A DNA stretch of 19,200 nt from an uncultured Parasphingopyxis sp. (lineage in GTDB: Bacteria; Pseudomonadota; Alphaproteobacteria; Sphingomonadales; Sphingomonadaceae): the NCBI GenBank assembly GCA_905479515.1, contig CAJQMX010000184.1:1-19200 (forward strand), written 5' to 3'. Made by a program: the position numbers and the translations under genes. Below the pieces are notes generated by a model that was given only the letters and a program-made list of their open reading frames with translations, searched no databases and was not told the origin of the DNA. This document shows, one piece after another, positions 6,516 through 13,902 of this stretch. Each line of letters starts with the position of its first letter. Position 1 is the stretch's first letter.

Positions 6516-6533
6516 CCATTCGCATAAGTATGG
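6516..6533. promoter_or_regulatory. Operator-like site C, degenerate relative of sites A and B
   Basis: CCATTC-N6-GTATGG is an inverted repeat with the same half-site spacing as sites A and B. Read on the minus strand its left arm is the identical CCATAC. It lies in the 90-bp divergent gap between the MDR oxidoreductase gene and the ligase pseudogene. The flanking conserved bases of A and B (CAAA before, AC after) are not present, so binding by the same protein is only a possibility. Confidence 0.35.
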
Positions 6534-6582
6534 AAATGACTGTTATCTGACAAGCCCAATCGGCAAAAGGTGGAATTTAATC

Positions 6583-8109
6583 ATGTCAGCCAGCAATGCC
6601 GCATCGGCCATGTCTCGCGCTGGCGGTGTAGTCGCTTTCTTACGGCGAGGTCGTCGAACTTGCGTCAAGCATCGAGGCCGTACTCGCTCGAATGGGTATC
6701 GAGCCGGGGGAACGCAAAGATTATATGGGTCTGCCCCATACCGTGTTCACGCTCAGCTGTTTCGCGATATGCCATATCGGCGCGGTCTATGTCGGGCGCA
6801 ATCCGTTATACAGTGCCGATCGGCTAGCCAGGCAATGTGTCGATAGGGGCCTGAAAGCCATCGTGACCTTCGATGAGCCCGGGCCGCTCGCCAAGTCTCT
6901 CCAGATACGCGAACGCATCAGCCGTCCCGTGCCCCTGCTGGTCGGTTCCTTCACACAGGGTCCGCGCGAGGCAATCGCGCTGCAAGAATCTGAGATGGCA
7001 TCGTTCCTGCAGACCATAGCCGACCTACTGACGGCCGGTGGATCAGTGAATCGGATCACGTTCGACCCCGTCGCACAGCCCGCCCTGCTCCAATTCACGG
7101 GCGGTACCACCGGCACGCCCAAGGCCGCAGTCCTCACCCCTTACAATCTGCAGTACAATTCGGCCTAAATGGTCAGCTGGTATCCTTAGCTCAAACACGG
7201 CAGGGAAGTTATGCTTTCGGCAGCCCCGGCGACCCACGCGGGCGGGATCGAGCCGGTCCAGAATTTCACAATGCAACCGGCCGAAGAACTGGTCTCTCTA
7301 CCGCACTTCGATCCAATGAATGCCCTGGAACTGGTCGAAGAACGACAGATCACCATCCTTCTGCTGGCCCCTACCATGGCCATCGCCCTGCTGAAGGTGC
7401 CCCGTGAGCGGCCGATCGACTGGTCGGGCATGAAATGCGTCCAGTGCGGCGCGCGACCGGTACCAGGAGAACTGAAGGAGAGGTTCCTGGAGGCGACCGA
7501 CCACTGGATCACGACCCTATACGGCATGAGCGAAACCGCTCGGGCGGTCGACTATTCGCCGCCCGAACGCACGCATGCGCAATGCACCGATGTTCGCCTG
7601 CCCTTCACCGAATTGGAAACCCGCAAGACAGACGATCCCCGTCAGCGGGCGGCGGTTAGCGAAATCTGTCTGCGCGGCCCGCTGGTGATGAAGGAATACT
7701 CGCGTAATCCGGAAGCGAGCGAGTAGGAATTCGTCGACGGTTTCTTCCGCAGCGGCGTTTTCGGTTCGATGAGCGAAGACGGGCCTGCCGCCGTTAACGG
7801 CAGGCTGAAGGACATGATCATCGCTGGCGGCTTCAATATCTACCCTGCCGACGTGGAGCGCGCGATGCTGGGCCATCCCGCCGTTCGGGAGGCGGCGGTC
7901 ATCGGCGTGCCCGAGGATTACCGAGATGAGACTGCAAGGATGATCGTTAGTCTGCGACGAGGCGAGCAGCTTGATCTCAAGCATCTCAAGGAGTTTCTCT
8001 CCGGGCGGCTTTCCCCGATGGAAATTCCCACGATCCTGTCGATCGCAACCGAAATTCCGCGCAATGAGAAAATGAAGATTTCGCGGCAGGGCCTGCGCAA
8101 GCGCGAAGG
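6583..8109 (+). pseudogene. Inactivated AMP-dependent acyl-CoA synthetase/ligase
   Basis: A plausible start (ATG at 6583 with AAGGTGG upstream) is out of frame with the rest and followed by a TAG at 6629 in the main frame. From about 6632 a single frame carries the family's motifs in order: SLSYGEVVE, the P-loop FTGGTTGTPKAAV (near 7097-7135), LPHFDPMNALELVEE, YGMSET (near 7520), and AGGFNIYPADVE (near 7825). In-frame stops occur at 7166 (TAA), 7187 (TAG) and 7724 (TAG). Some conserved positions are also degraded: the TGD motif is SGV, the DRxKD hinge is NGRLKD, and the usual PSGK before the catalytic lysine reads EKMK. The N-terminal 25-30 residues are missing. The frame has no native stop near the C-terminus and runs into the terminator hairpins. 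A second, intact ligase of the same superfamily at 13903 may have taken over its role. Confidence 0.85.
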
Positions 8110-8112
8110 CCT

Positions 8113-8168
8113 CGCCCCGAGCGGAACGGGGCGAAGTGACCGGGCGGCGGAATTGCGCCGCCACCCGG
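8113..8168. terminator. Tandem GC-rich hairpins between convergent genes
   Basis: Two stems lie between the ligase pseudogene and the aldolase stop (8192): CGCCCCG/CGGGGCG (8113-8119 with 8127-8133), and a longer one from CCGGGCGGCGG to its partner ending at 8168, ten paired bases with one mismatch. A short TTT follows on the plus strand and none on the minus strand, so this is at best a weak or Rho-assisted bidirectional terminator. Confidence 0.5.
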
Positions 8169-8191
8169 CCCCTTTCATCACCGAACCAAGG

Positions 8192-9232
8192 CTAGACCAA
8201 GTCGCGTTCCTTGGCCATCGACAGCGCCGTGTCCTCGATCATGTCTTCCTGTCCGCCGATCATCTTCTTGCGAGCCAATTCAATTAGGATGTCGCGCGCG
8301 GACAGGCCGTATTTCCGCTCTGCTTCCTTGGCCTGATACAAGAAGGTCGAATAGACTCCCGCAAAGCCGAGGGTGATAGAATCCCGGTCTGCACGGGGCG
8401 GCTGCGGCATAATCGGCAGCACCCGGTCTTCGGCTACGTCCATGAGTTTGAACAGGTCGACGCCAGTCTTGATACCCATCCGTTCGCTGACTGCGGCCAT
8501 TAGTTCCAGCGGCGTATTGCCCGCCCCGGCACCCAGCCCGGCCGCCGAACCGTCGATACGATCCGCGCCCGCCGCCACGGCCGCCAGCGAATTTGCCACA
8601 CCCATGCCGAGATTGTGATGGGCATGAAAACCGATCTCTGTCGCATCCTTCAAGGCTGTGCGCAGCCCGCCTATGCGAGCCGTCACGTCATCGGGCAGCA
8701 TGTAGCCGGCCGAATCCACGCAATAGATCGTCGTCGCCCCGTATCCTTCCATCAACAATGCCTGTTCGAACAGATGATCTATCGAGGTCATATGGGCCAT
8801 CATCAGGAAGCCGACCGTATCAAGACCGAGTTCGCGCCCCAGGCCGATATGTTGTTCGGTGACGTTGGCCTCGGTGCAATGCGAGGCCACATGGACGCAC
8901 CCTGCCCCGCAATCGGCGGCCATCCGCAATTCATCCAGTGTGCCGATGCCCGGGACGTGAAGGACCGAAATTGTCGCATTCTTCACGACCTTGGCCACTG
9001 CCGAAATATACTCGCGATCCGTATGCAGGCCGCGCCCGTAGTTGAGAGACGATCCCCCCAGCCCGTCACCATGAGTGACCTGGATCAGGGGCACTCCGGC
9101 ATCGTCGAGTCCCGAAGCGATGTCGACCATCTGGTCCAGGGTGATTTGATGGCGCATCGAATGCATGCCATCGCGCAGGCACATGTCATGCAGCTTCAGT
9201 TTGCGGCCTCTGACCTGATCATCCAGCGTCAT
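8192..9232 (-). CDS. dmpG: 4-hydroxy-2-oxovalerate aldolase
   Basis: This enzyme splits 4-hydroxy-2-oxovalerate into pyruvate and acetaldehyde, the last step of the meta-cleavage lower pathway. The 346-residue protein has the DmpG/BphI/MhpE layout: a TIM-barrel aldolase with the RDG motif (R20, D21) and H24 near the N-terminus, the metal-binding HAHHNLGMG motif near residue 200, and a C-terminal communication domain. Its ATG shares one base with the stop of the acetaldehyde dehydrogenase gene (TAATG), with GGAGAA seven bases upstream, so translation is coupled. The two proteins normally form a channelling complex that passes acetaldehyde directly. It is the last gene of a three-gene lower-pathway operon. 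The symbol follows the Pseudomonas dmp naming and only indicates the family. Confidence 0.95.
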   Translation of the reverse strand: MTLDDQVRGRKLKLHDMCLRDGMHSMRHQITLDQMVDIASGLDDAGVPLIQVTHGDGLGGSSLNYGRGLHTDREYISAVAKVVKNATISVLHVPGIGTLDELRMAADCGAGCVHVASHCTEANVTEQHIGLGRELGLDTVGFLMMAHMTSIDHLFEQALLMEGYGATTIYCVDSAGYMLPDDVTARIGGLRTALKDATEIGFHAHHNLGMGVANSLAAVAAGADRIDGSAAGLGAGAGNTPLELMAAVSERMGIKTGVDLFKLMDVAEDRVLPIMPQPPRADRDSITLGFAGVYSTFLYQAKEAERKYGLSARDILIELARKKMIGGQEDMIEDTALSMAKERDLV

Positions 9233-10149
9233 TATGCGTTCTCCATCACGGGTTCTAGTTCAAGCTGGCCATCCAGAATGTCCTGAGCGAACATTTCGGC
9301 GGTGCGGACAGAGGCCGCTGTCATGATGTCGAGATTTCCGGCATATTTGGGAAGGAAATCGCCAAGTCCCTCCACCTTGAGGAAGATCGACACCTTGCGA
9401 CCTTCGAAAGTCGGCCCGTTTTTCAACTGGTAGCCGGGCACGTATTGCTGTACCGCCGCGATCATCTCGTGGACGGAGGCGGTGATAGCTTCCTGGTCGG
9501 GTTCGTCGACGGTTTCGCAATAGACGGTATCGCGCATCATAAGCGGTGGTTCCGCCGGGTTCACGATCACGATCGCCTTGCCTTTCGCCGCCCCTCCAAC
9601 CTCTGCTACCGCAGCCGAGGTCGTGCGGGTGAACTCGTCGATATTCTTGCGCGTGCCCATGCCAATCGACTTCGAAGCGACGGTGGCGATGATTTCGGCA
9701 TACTCCACCTCCTGCACACCGCTGACCGCGGCGACCATCGGGATCGTGGCTTGCCCGGCGCAGGTGACCATGTTGACGTTCATGGTCTTGCGCCCCGCAA
9801 GGTCTTTCAGATTAATCGGCGGGACGCACAGCGGGCCGATGGCAGCGGGCGTCAGATCGATCATCAGGACACCAAGTTCATTGAGCTTGCGACTGTTGTC
9901 CGCATGAACATAGGCCGAGGTCGCATCGAACGCGATCTGAACCCCATCCTCAATCACATGGGAAACCAACCCGTCGACCCCTTCTGCGGTGGTCTTGAGC
10001 CCCAGTTCTTTCGCGCGGGCCAGACCTTCGGACCCGGGTTCGATGCCCACCATCCAGACCGGTTCGAGAACCTCGGAACGCAGCAGTTTGTATAGAAGAT
10101 CGGTGCCGATATTTCCCGGCCCGATTATTGCACATTTGATTTTATCCAT
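9232..10149 (-). CDS. dmpF: Acetaldehyde dehydrogenase (acylating)
   Basis: This converts the acetaldehyde released by the aldolase, with CoA and NAD+, to acetyl-CoA. At 305 residues it has the DmpF/BphJ/MhpF length. The nucleotide-binding GPGNIGTD is at residues 10-17 and the catalytic cysteine is C130 in [12 protein letters not shown]. Further family stretches are [18 protein letters not shown] and [21 protein letters not shown] lies just before the ATG. It is followed with a one-base overlap by the aldolase gene and preceded by the hydratase gene after an 81-bp gap. No defect is seen. Confidence 0.95.
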   Translation of the reverse strand: MDKIKCAIIGPGNIGTDLLYKLLRSEVLEPVWMVGIEPGSEGLARAKELGLKTTAEGVDGLVSHVIEDGVQIAFDATSAYVHADNSRKLNELGVLMIDLTPAAIGPLCVPPINLKDLAGRKTMNVNMVTCAGQATIPMVAAVSGVQEVEYAEIIATVASKSIGMGTRKNIDEFTRTTSAAVAEVGGAAKGKAIVIVNPAEPPLMMRDTVYCETVDEPDQEAITASVHEMIAAVQQYVPGYQLKNGPTFEGRKVSIFLKVEGLGDFLPKYAGNLDIMTAASVRTAEMFAQDILDGQLELEPVMENA

Positions 10150-10216
10150 CTCTTCCTCTTTCAGTTGAATTGAGCTTGTTCGCGAGTACTTGAACGCTTG
10201 CGGTCGGCCTCTACCC

Positions 10217-10229
10217 CCGCCAGGGGCGG
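10217..10229. other. Small GC hairpin just after the hydratase stop
   Basis: CCGCC-agg-GGCGG, with a partly competing CCCC/GGGG pairing, lies in the 81-bp gap between the hydratase and acetaldehyde dehydrogenase genes. No T-run follows on the minus strand. It may tune expression or mRNA stability inside the operon rather than end transcription. Confidence 0.3.
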
Positions 10230-10230
10230 C

Positions 10231-11022
10231 CTAGGTGAAGGTCAGGCGGCAGGTTCCGAGACCATCGCTAAGGCTGAGCAGCAGCGTGTCGCCGGCGGAG
10301 ATTTCGACCATCGGGCCAAGCGCCCCGGAAAGGATAATTTCGCCTGCCCTGAACGGCATGCCGAGACGACCCAGCGTATTGGCGAGCCACGCGACCGAGT
10401 TGAGCGGCGAACCCTGGACCGCGGCCCCGACGCCGCTCGCAACCTCGGTTCCATTGCAGTCGATTTTCATGCTCACGCTGGCAAGATCAATGTCGCGCGG
10501 ATCGACCTGCTGCGTGCCGATTGCGAAAATCCCGCATGAAGCATTGTCGGCGACAGTATCCTGAATCCGGATGTCCCAGTCGCAAATGCGGCTGTCGACG
10601 ATCTCGAAACAGGCGGTGACATATTCGGTCGCCTCAAGAACATCTGCCGCCGTCACGCCGGGCCCTGTCAGGTCATGCTTCAGGATAAAGGCGATCTCTC
10701 CCTCGGCCTTTGGCTGGATGAGAGACTTGCGCTCTACTGTGGCATCATCGGCAACCAACATGGCATCGGTCAACTGGCCGAAATCAGGTTCAAATACCCC
10801 GATCATCTCCTGGACCACCTTGGACGTAACCCCGATCTTCTTGCCGATGATTTCCTCACCGGTCTCCAGCCGCCGCGCAATCAAGCGTTCCTGAACGCGG
10901 TAAGCATCGACGATATCTATATCCGGATTCCGGTCCCGAAGATTGGGGATCGTCTCACCGGCGATCAGGGCATCGTAAAGCTCATCGCCCAGTGAAGTGA
11001 TGATCGAAGGTTCAATTGTCAT
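10231..11022 (-). CDS. dmpE: 2-keto-4-pentenoate hydratase (2-hydroxypenta-2,4-dienoate hydratase)
   Basis: This adds water to 2-hydroxypenta-2,4-dienoate, the common product of meta-cleavage hydrolases, to give 4-hydroxy-2-oxovalerate. The 263-residue protein belongs to the FAH-like MhpD/BphH/DmpE group. A lysine pair (GKKIGVTS) is at residues 60-62. The divalent-metal ligands fit E107 and E109 (AEGEIAF) and E140 (CFEIVDSRI). GGGAGAG lies about nine bases before the ATG. It is the first gene of the lower-pathway operon and is divergent from the IclR-type regulator, an arrangement like mhpR and the mhp genes of E. coli. No abnormality was seen. Confidence 0.95.
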   Translation of the reverse strand: MTIEPSIITSLGDELYDALIAGETIPNLRDRNPDIDIVDAYRVQERLIARRLETGEEIIGKKIGVTSKVVQEMIGVFEPDFGQLTDAMLVADDATVERKSLIQPKAEGEIAFILKHDLTGPGVTAADVLEATEYVTACFEIVDSRICDWDIRIQDTVADNASCGIFAIGTQQVDPRDIDLASVSMKIDCNGTEVASGVGAAVQGSPLNSVAWLANTLGRLGMPFRAGEIILSGALGPMVEISAGDTLLLSLSDGLGTCRLTFT

Positions 11023-11262
11023 TGCCTAAAACTCTCCCAAATGAACGCAAAATTGCGCAGCTGTTACTTATCGGCTCACCCCTTCCAGCCACGATCTATT
11101 GCATCATCAGCCACAAATTGGATGAGTTCGCAAATCTACCGTTTACTGAAAGCTTTCGGATTGATCATTCATCAGAACATTGGGCCAACTTTCCCCATTC
11201 TACCAGCCTTGACAACCGTGCCTTTTGGTCTAGAGCCTCACCCTGTGAGAGGAAGAGCCGAG
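11023..11262. promoter_or_regulatory. Divergent promoter region between the lower-pathway operon and the IclR regulator
   Basis: This 240-bp gap must hold the promoters for both divergent units. It is markedly more AT-rich in its middle part than the flanking genes. I could not find a copy of the CCATAC-N6-GTATTG block here, nor a convincing long palindrome or consensus -35/-10 pair. This suggests the IclR protein, if it acts here, recognises a different site from the one at 5430 and 12896. Confidence 0.45.
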
Positions 11263-12027
11263 ATGAATGAAGAGGCGGGTACATCGGTTGCCGAGCGATT
11301 GCTCGACTTGCTTGAGTGCCTTTCATCGTCACCTTTGACGGTGAGGGAAATATCCGAAACTTCCGGAATACCTCTTTCGACCGCTCATCGGTTGCTGCGG
11401 CCACTGGTGGCGCGCAAATACGTGCTGCGGCACGGGCGGGGGCGCTACCTGCTCGGCATCGCCAGCTTGGAACTTGGAGCGCGCGTGGATCTCGATTCCA
11501 TCATCACCAGCGCTACCCGTCCGATCATCGCGGATCTTGCCAAGACCTGCAAGCACACGGTGCATCTGGGTGTTTTCCGGAACAATCTGGTCCGTTACCT
11601 GGTCAAGGCCGATGCTGGATATTCGCGTACCCCCTCGCAGGAGATGACCGAACTCGAGGCCTATTGCACCGGGGTCGGCAAGATGCTGCTTGCCCAGCTC
11701 GCTCACGATCAGCTGGAGGAGTATCTGGCTCCAGACGATTTCGTCCCTCTGACGCAGAACACCATTTCGCAGGCCGATGCCTTGCGGAAGGAGATCGGCG
11801 ACGTGCGCAGGCAAGGCTGGGCGATGGACCGGGGTGAGATATATTCCGAATTGCGCTGTCTTGCGGTGCCGATAGAGGATCGGACCGGGCGGCTGATGGC
11901 GGCAGTTTCGGTCACCGAGGTGTGCACCGACGAAAATTTCGAAGAGGCGGAGGAGAGGCTGCTCACGCTCCTGCCGAGCATCGTCGAGGCGGCGGAGGCA
12001 ATCTCCGTCATGCTGCGGGCTTCGTAG
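11263..12027 (+). CDS. IclR-family transcriptional regulator
   Basis: A DNA-binding regulator of 254 residues from the ATG at 11263. I chose that start because GAGAGGAAGAG lies just upstream and the IclR domain begins right after it; the frame is open back to 11041 but the extra 74 residues look like non-coding translation. The N-terminal winged helix-turn-helix spans residues 6-60 (LTVREISETSGIPLSTAHRL). The C-terminal effector domain includes LEAYCTGVGKMLLA and ends with a VSVTEVC segment. Family members such as MhpR and PcaU-type proteins control aromatic catabolism by sensing a pathway compound. Divergent placement points to the hydratase-dehydrogenase-aldolase operon as the target. Effector unknown. 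It converges with the SDR gene, 43 bp apart. Confidence 0.92.
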   Translation: MNEEAGTSVAERLLDLLECLSSSPLTVREISETSGIPLSTAHRLLRPLVARKYVLRHGRGRYLLGIASLELGARVDLDSIITSATRPIIADLAKTCKHTVHLGVFRNNLVRYLVKADAGYSRTPSQEMTELEAYCTGVGKMLLAQLAHDQLEEYLAPDDFVPLTQNTISQADALRKEIGDVRRQGWAMDRGEIYSELRCLAVPIEDRTGRLMAAVSVTEVCTDENFEEAEERLLTLLPSIVEAAEAISVMLRAS

Positions 12028-12070
12028 GGTCGCTGCGCTGGAAAACGGGCTCTGAACTTGGCCAATGCAC

Positions 12071-12862
12071 CTATCCCATTCTCGAACTGAGCCCGCCGTC
12101 GCTGACTAGGATCGTTCCGTTGAGGTTCTTGCCGTCGCGTCGGGACGCAAGCAGCACGTAACACCCTGCATGATCATCTGCCGCGGCGGCTCTTCCTAGC
12201 GGCGATGCCTTCGCTACCATTTCAACGGTCCGTTCTTCAGAATCGAGCCGACGCGAAGAACTCTCCAGCGCTGCGAGACCCGACAGGCCGGTCACCGTCC
12301 CGCCCGGAGCGACTCCATTGACGCGCACATGCGGCGCCCATTCATAGGCCAGCTGATAGACCACGCCGCGCAGCGCAAACTTACTTGCGGTATAGAGCGT
12401 CCCGCCGCCGCCAGCCCTGAAACTGGCGTTCGAACAGGTCACTATCAGGGAGCCACCCGATTCCCGCAGCGCCTCGACGGAGGATCGTGCGATCAATAAG
12501 GTCGAAAGTACATTGATGCGGAACAGTTCCTCGAACGCGGTCTCCACATCGGCCGTGCCCATCCGATCTATTCGCTTGTACCAATCGTACACGCCTGCAT
12601 TCGCGACCACGCAGTCCAGCTTGCCGAATTTTTGCAGCGCGAGCGCGACCCCGCGTCTGCAGATCTCGGCCTCAGTGCAATCGCCTGCCACGACCGCACA
12701 CCGATCGCCTAAACGATCCGCCAGGTCGGCAAGCGCATCCGCATTGCGATCCAAGGCTACCACATTCGCCCCCTCTTCTACGAAGCGCAGGGCCACCGCT
12801 TCTCCGATGCCCGAAGCAGCCCCTGTGATCACCGCAGTCTGTCCCGATAGAATCTCCACCAT
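12071..12862 (-). CDS. SDR-family cis-dihydrodiol dehydrogenase (BphB/HcaB-like)
   Basis: A 263-residue classical short-chain dehydrogenase. It very likely oxidises the cis-dihydrodiol made by the Rieske oxygenase to a catechol, with NAD+. Visible motifs are TGAASGIG at residues 13-20, D38 at the end of the second strand (favouring NAD+), NAG at 88-90, and catalytic S144 with Y157-x3-K161 (YTASK). The phrases VANAGVYDWYKRI and GGGGTLYTASK resemble BphB-like dihydrodiol dehydrogenases. The ATG is preceded by GAGGGTGA. It is transcribed alone, away from the oxygenase genes, and is divergent from the hydrolase operon. Operator-like site B lies in the shared 129-bp promoter gap, so both could respond to the same regulator. 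Another alcohol substrate remains possible. Confidence 0.88.
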   Translation of the reverse strand: MVEILSGQTAVITGAASGIGEAVALRFVEEGANVVALDRNADALADLADRLGDRCAVVAGDCTEAEICRRGVALALQKFGKLDCVVANAGVYDWYKRIDRMGTADVETAFEELFRINVLSTLLIARSSVEALRESGGSLIVTCSNASFRAGGGGTLYTASKFALRGVVYQLAYEWAPHVRVNGVAPGGTVTGLSGLAALESSSRRLDSEERTVEMVAKASPLGRAAAADDHAGCYVLLASRRDGKNLNGTILVSDGGLSSRMG

Positions 12863-12895
12863 TTCTCACCCTCTGATTTTTGGCTCATGCCCATT

Positions 12896-12923
12896 TTGGC
12901 AAACCATACTCTTACGTATTGAC
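12896..12923 (+). promoter_or_regulatory. Operator-like site B overlapping the -35 region of the hydrolase operon
   Basis: The site reads TTGGCAAACCATAC, then tcttac, then GTATTGAC. Apart from its centre and one base it is identical to site A upstream of the LigAB/oxygenase operon. The right arm runs into TTGACA (12919-12924), a good -35 box; the -10 box about 17 bases on is poor. On the opposite strand TTGCCA and AAATCA, 17 bases apart, could serve the divergent SDR gene, so one bound protein could control both directions. A direct repeat of TTTTGGC (12878-12884 and 12894-12900) adjoins the site. Confidence 0.6.
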
Positions 12924-12991
12924 ATTTCTGCGAAGGTCTCGCAACAGATATTTCACAAGAATTTGACAAATTGCGTGGTGTGGAGAGAGAT

Positions 12992-13834
12992 ATGTCCAGT
13001 AATCTGAGGCTCCCCGATATCGGGGCTTCGATAGACGTCGACGGTATCCAGACGAATTATCATGAACACGGTGAAGGCGATCCAGTGATCCTCCTTCACG
13101 GTTCGGGTCCGGGCGTCACGGCATGGCAGAATTGGCAAGGAATCCTGCCTCGCCTTGGCGAAACGCACAGGGTTCTGGCCCCTGATATCGTGGGATTTGG
13201 CTTCAGCCCTTTGCCCGAAGGCGAAAAACCGGGGATCAAGCTGTGGACCCGGCATCTGGCGGGCTTCATCGACGCCATGGGCCTCAATCGAGTGATACTA
13301 GTTGGCAACAGTTTCGGCGGCGCGCTGGCGCTTGGGATGATGGCTAATCACTCCGACAAGGTGCGCTCGCTCGTTCTCATGGGGACCCCAGCGGGCGAGT
13401 TCGAGCAGACCCAAGGTCTGGCGAACAGCCGGACCTTCGAACCCAGCATGGATGCCATGCGCGCAATGATGCAGGCCTTTCCCTACGATCCGTCGATCGT
13501 CACCGACGAGGCCGTCGCCGCGCGGTTGCGCGTCGCCGAGATCGCCAGCGGTAAAGAAACCATCCGCAAACTGCAGCCCGGCGAGGAACAGAATGCCAAG
13601 GGGTCGCGCATCGTGAAAGGCATCCCGCTGCAGCAGCTTGATGCGATCACCGTGCCGGTGCTGATCCTTCACGGGCGGGAAGACAAGATGATCCCGCTGC
13701 AGGTGGCGGTACGTATGCACGAGCACCTCAAGCGTTCGGAAATGCACGTATTTGGTCAGTGCGGCCATTGGGTGCAACTGGAACGCGAGGAACAGTTCCT
13801 TGAACAGGTCCGGGGTTTTTTCCGCAACAACTGA
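12992..13834 (+). CDS. Meta-cleavage product hydrolase (alpha/beta-hydrolase)
   Basis: This enzyme hydrolyses the C-C bond of a 2-hydroxy-6-oxo-dienoate ring-fission product, giving 2-hydroxypenta-2,4-dienoate and a carboxylic acid. I start at the ATG at 12992 (280 residues), preceded by GGAGAGAG; a TTG at 12971 in the same frame has no ribosome binding site. The oxyanion-hole motif HGSGPG is at residues 36-41. The triad is S107 (GNSFGG), D231 (GREDKMIP) and H259 (CGHWVQLE). The HGSGPGVTAWQNW stretch and GNSFGGALAL resemble XylF/DmpD/TodF/CumD hydrolases, which act on products with short alkyl side chains, more than BphD. It heads an operon with the CoA ligase and the TonB-dependent receptor. 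Confidence 0.92.
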   Translation: MSSNLRLPDIGASIDVDGIQTNYHEHGEGDPVILLHGSGPGVTAWQNWQGILPRLGETHRVLAPDIVGFGFSPLPEGEKPGIKLWTRHLAGFIDAMGLNRVILVGNSFGGALALGMMANHSDKVRSLVLMGTPAGEFEQTQGLANSRTFEPSMDAMRAMMQAFPYDPSIVTDEAVAARLRVAEIASGKETIRKLQPGEEQNAKGSRIVKGIPLQQLDAITVPVLILHGREDKMIPLQVAVRMHEHLKRSEMHVFGQCGHWVQLEREEQFLEQVRGFFRNN

Positions 13835-13902
13835 ACGCCTAGCAAACTCGCAAGCGCGTTTCAATCCGCCCTCAACTCAGCTTCCTCCTAAGATGGTACT
13901 TT

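Noticed and set aside
7166..7726. Programmed stop-codon readthrough or recoding of the ligase
   Set aside because: Stops are TAA and TAG, with no UGA and no recoding structure seen, and other catalytic motifs are also degraded, which fits simple decay.
6692..8287. Separate small genes made of the open segments of the ligase
   Set aside because: The segments follow one another in the same frame and carry successive motifs of one ligase, separated only by stop codons, so one pseudogene is the better description. The last segment overruns into terminator hairpins and the aldolase gene.
9445..10095. Plus-strand frame of 216 codons
   Set aside because: Opposite the acetaldehyde dehydrogenase gene; its composition is explained by the codon usage of the real gene.
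11041..11262. N-terminal extension of the IclR regulator
   Set aside because: The extension has no IclR similarity, while the ATG at 11263 has a good ribosome binding site and gives the standard family length.
13298..13864. Minus-strand frame of 188 codons
   Set aside because: Antisense to the hydrolase, which has an intact catalytic triad; no family features on the minus strand.
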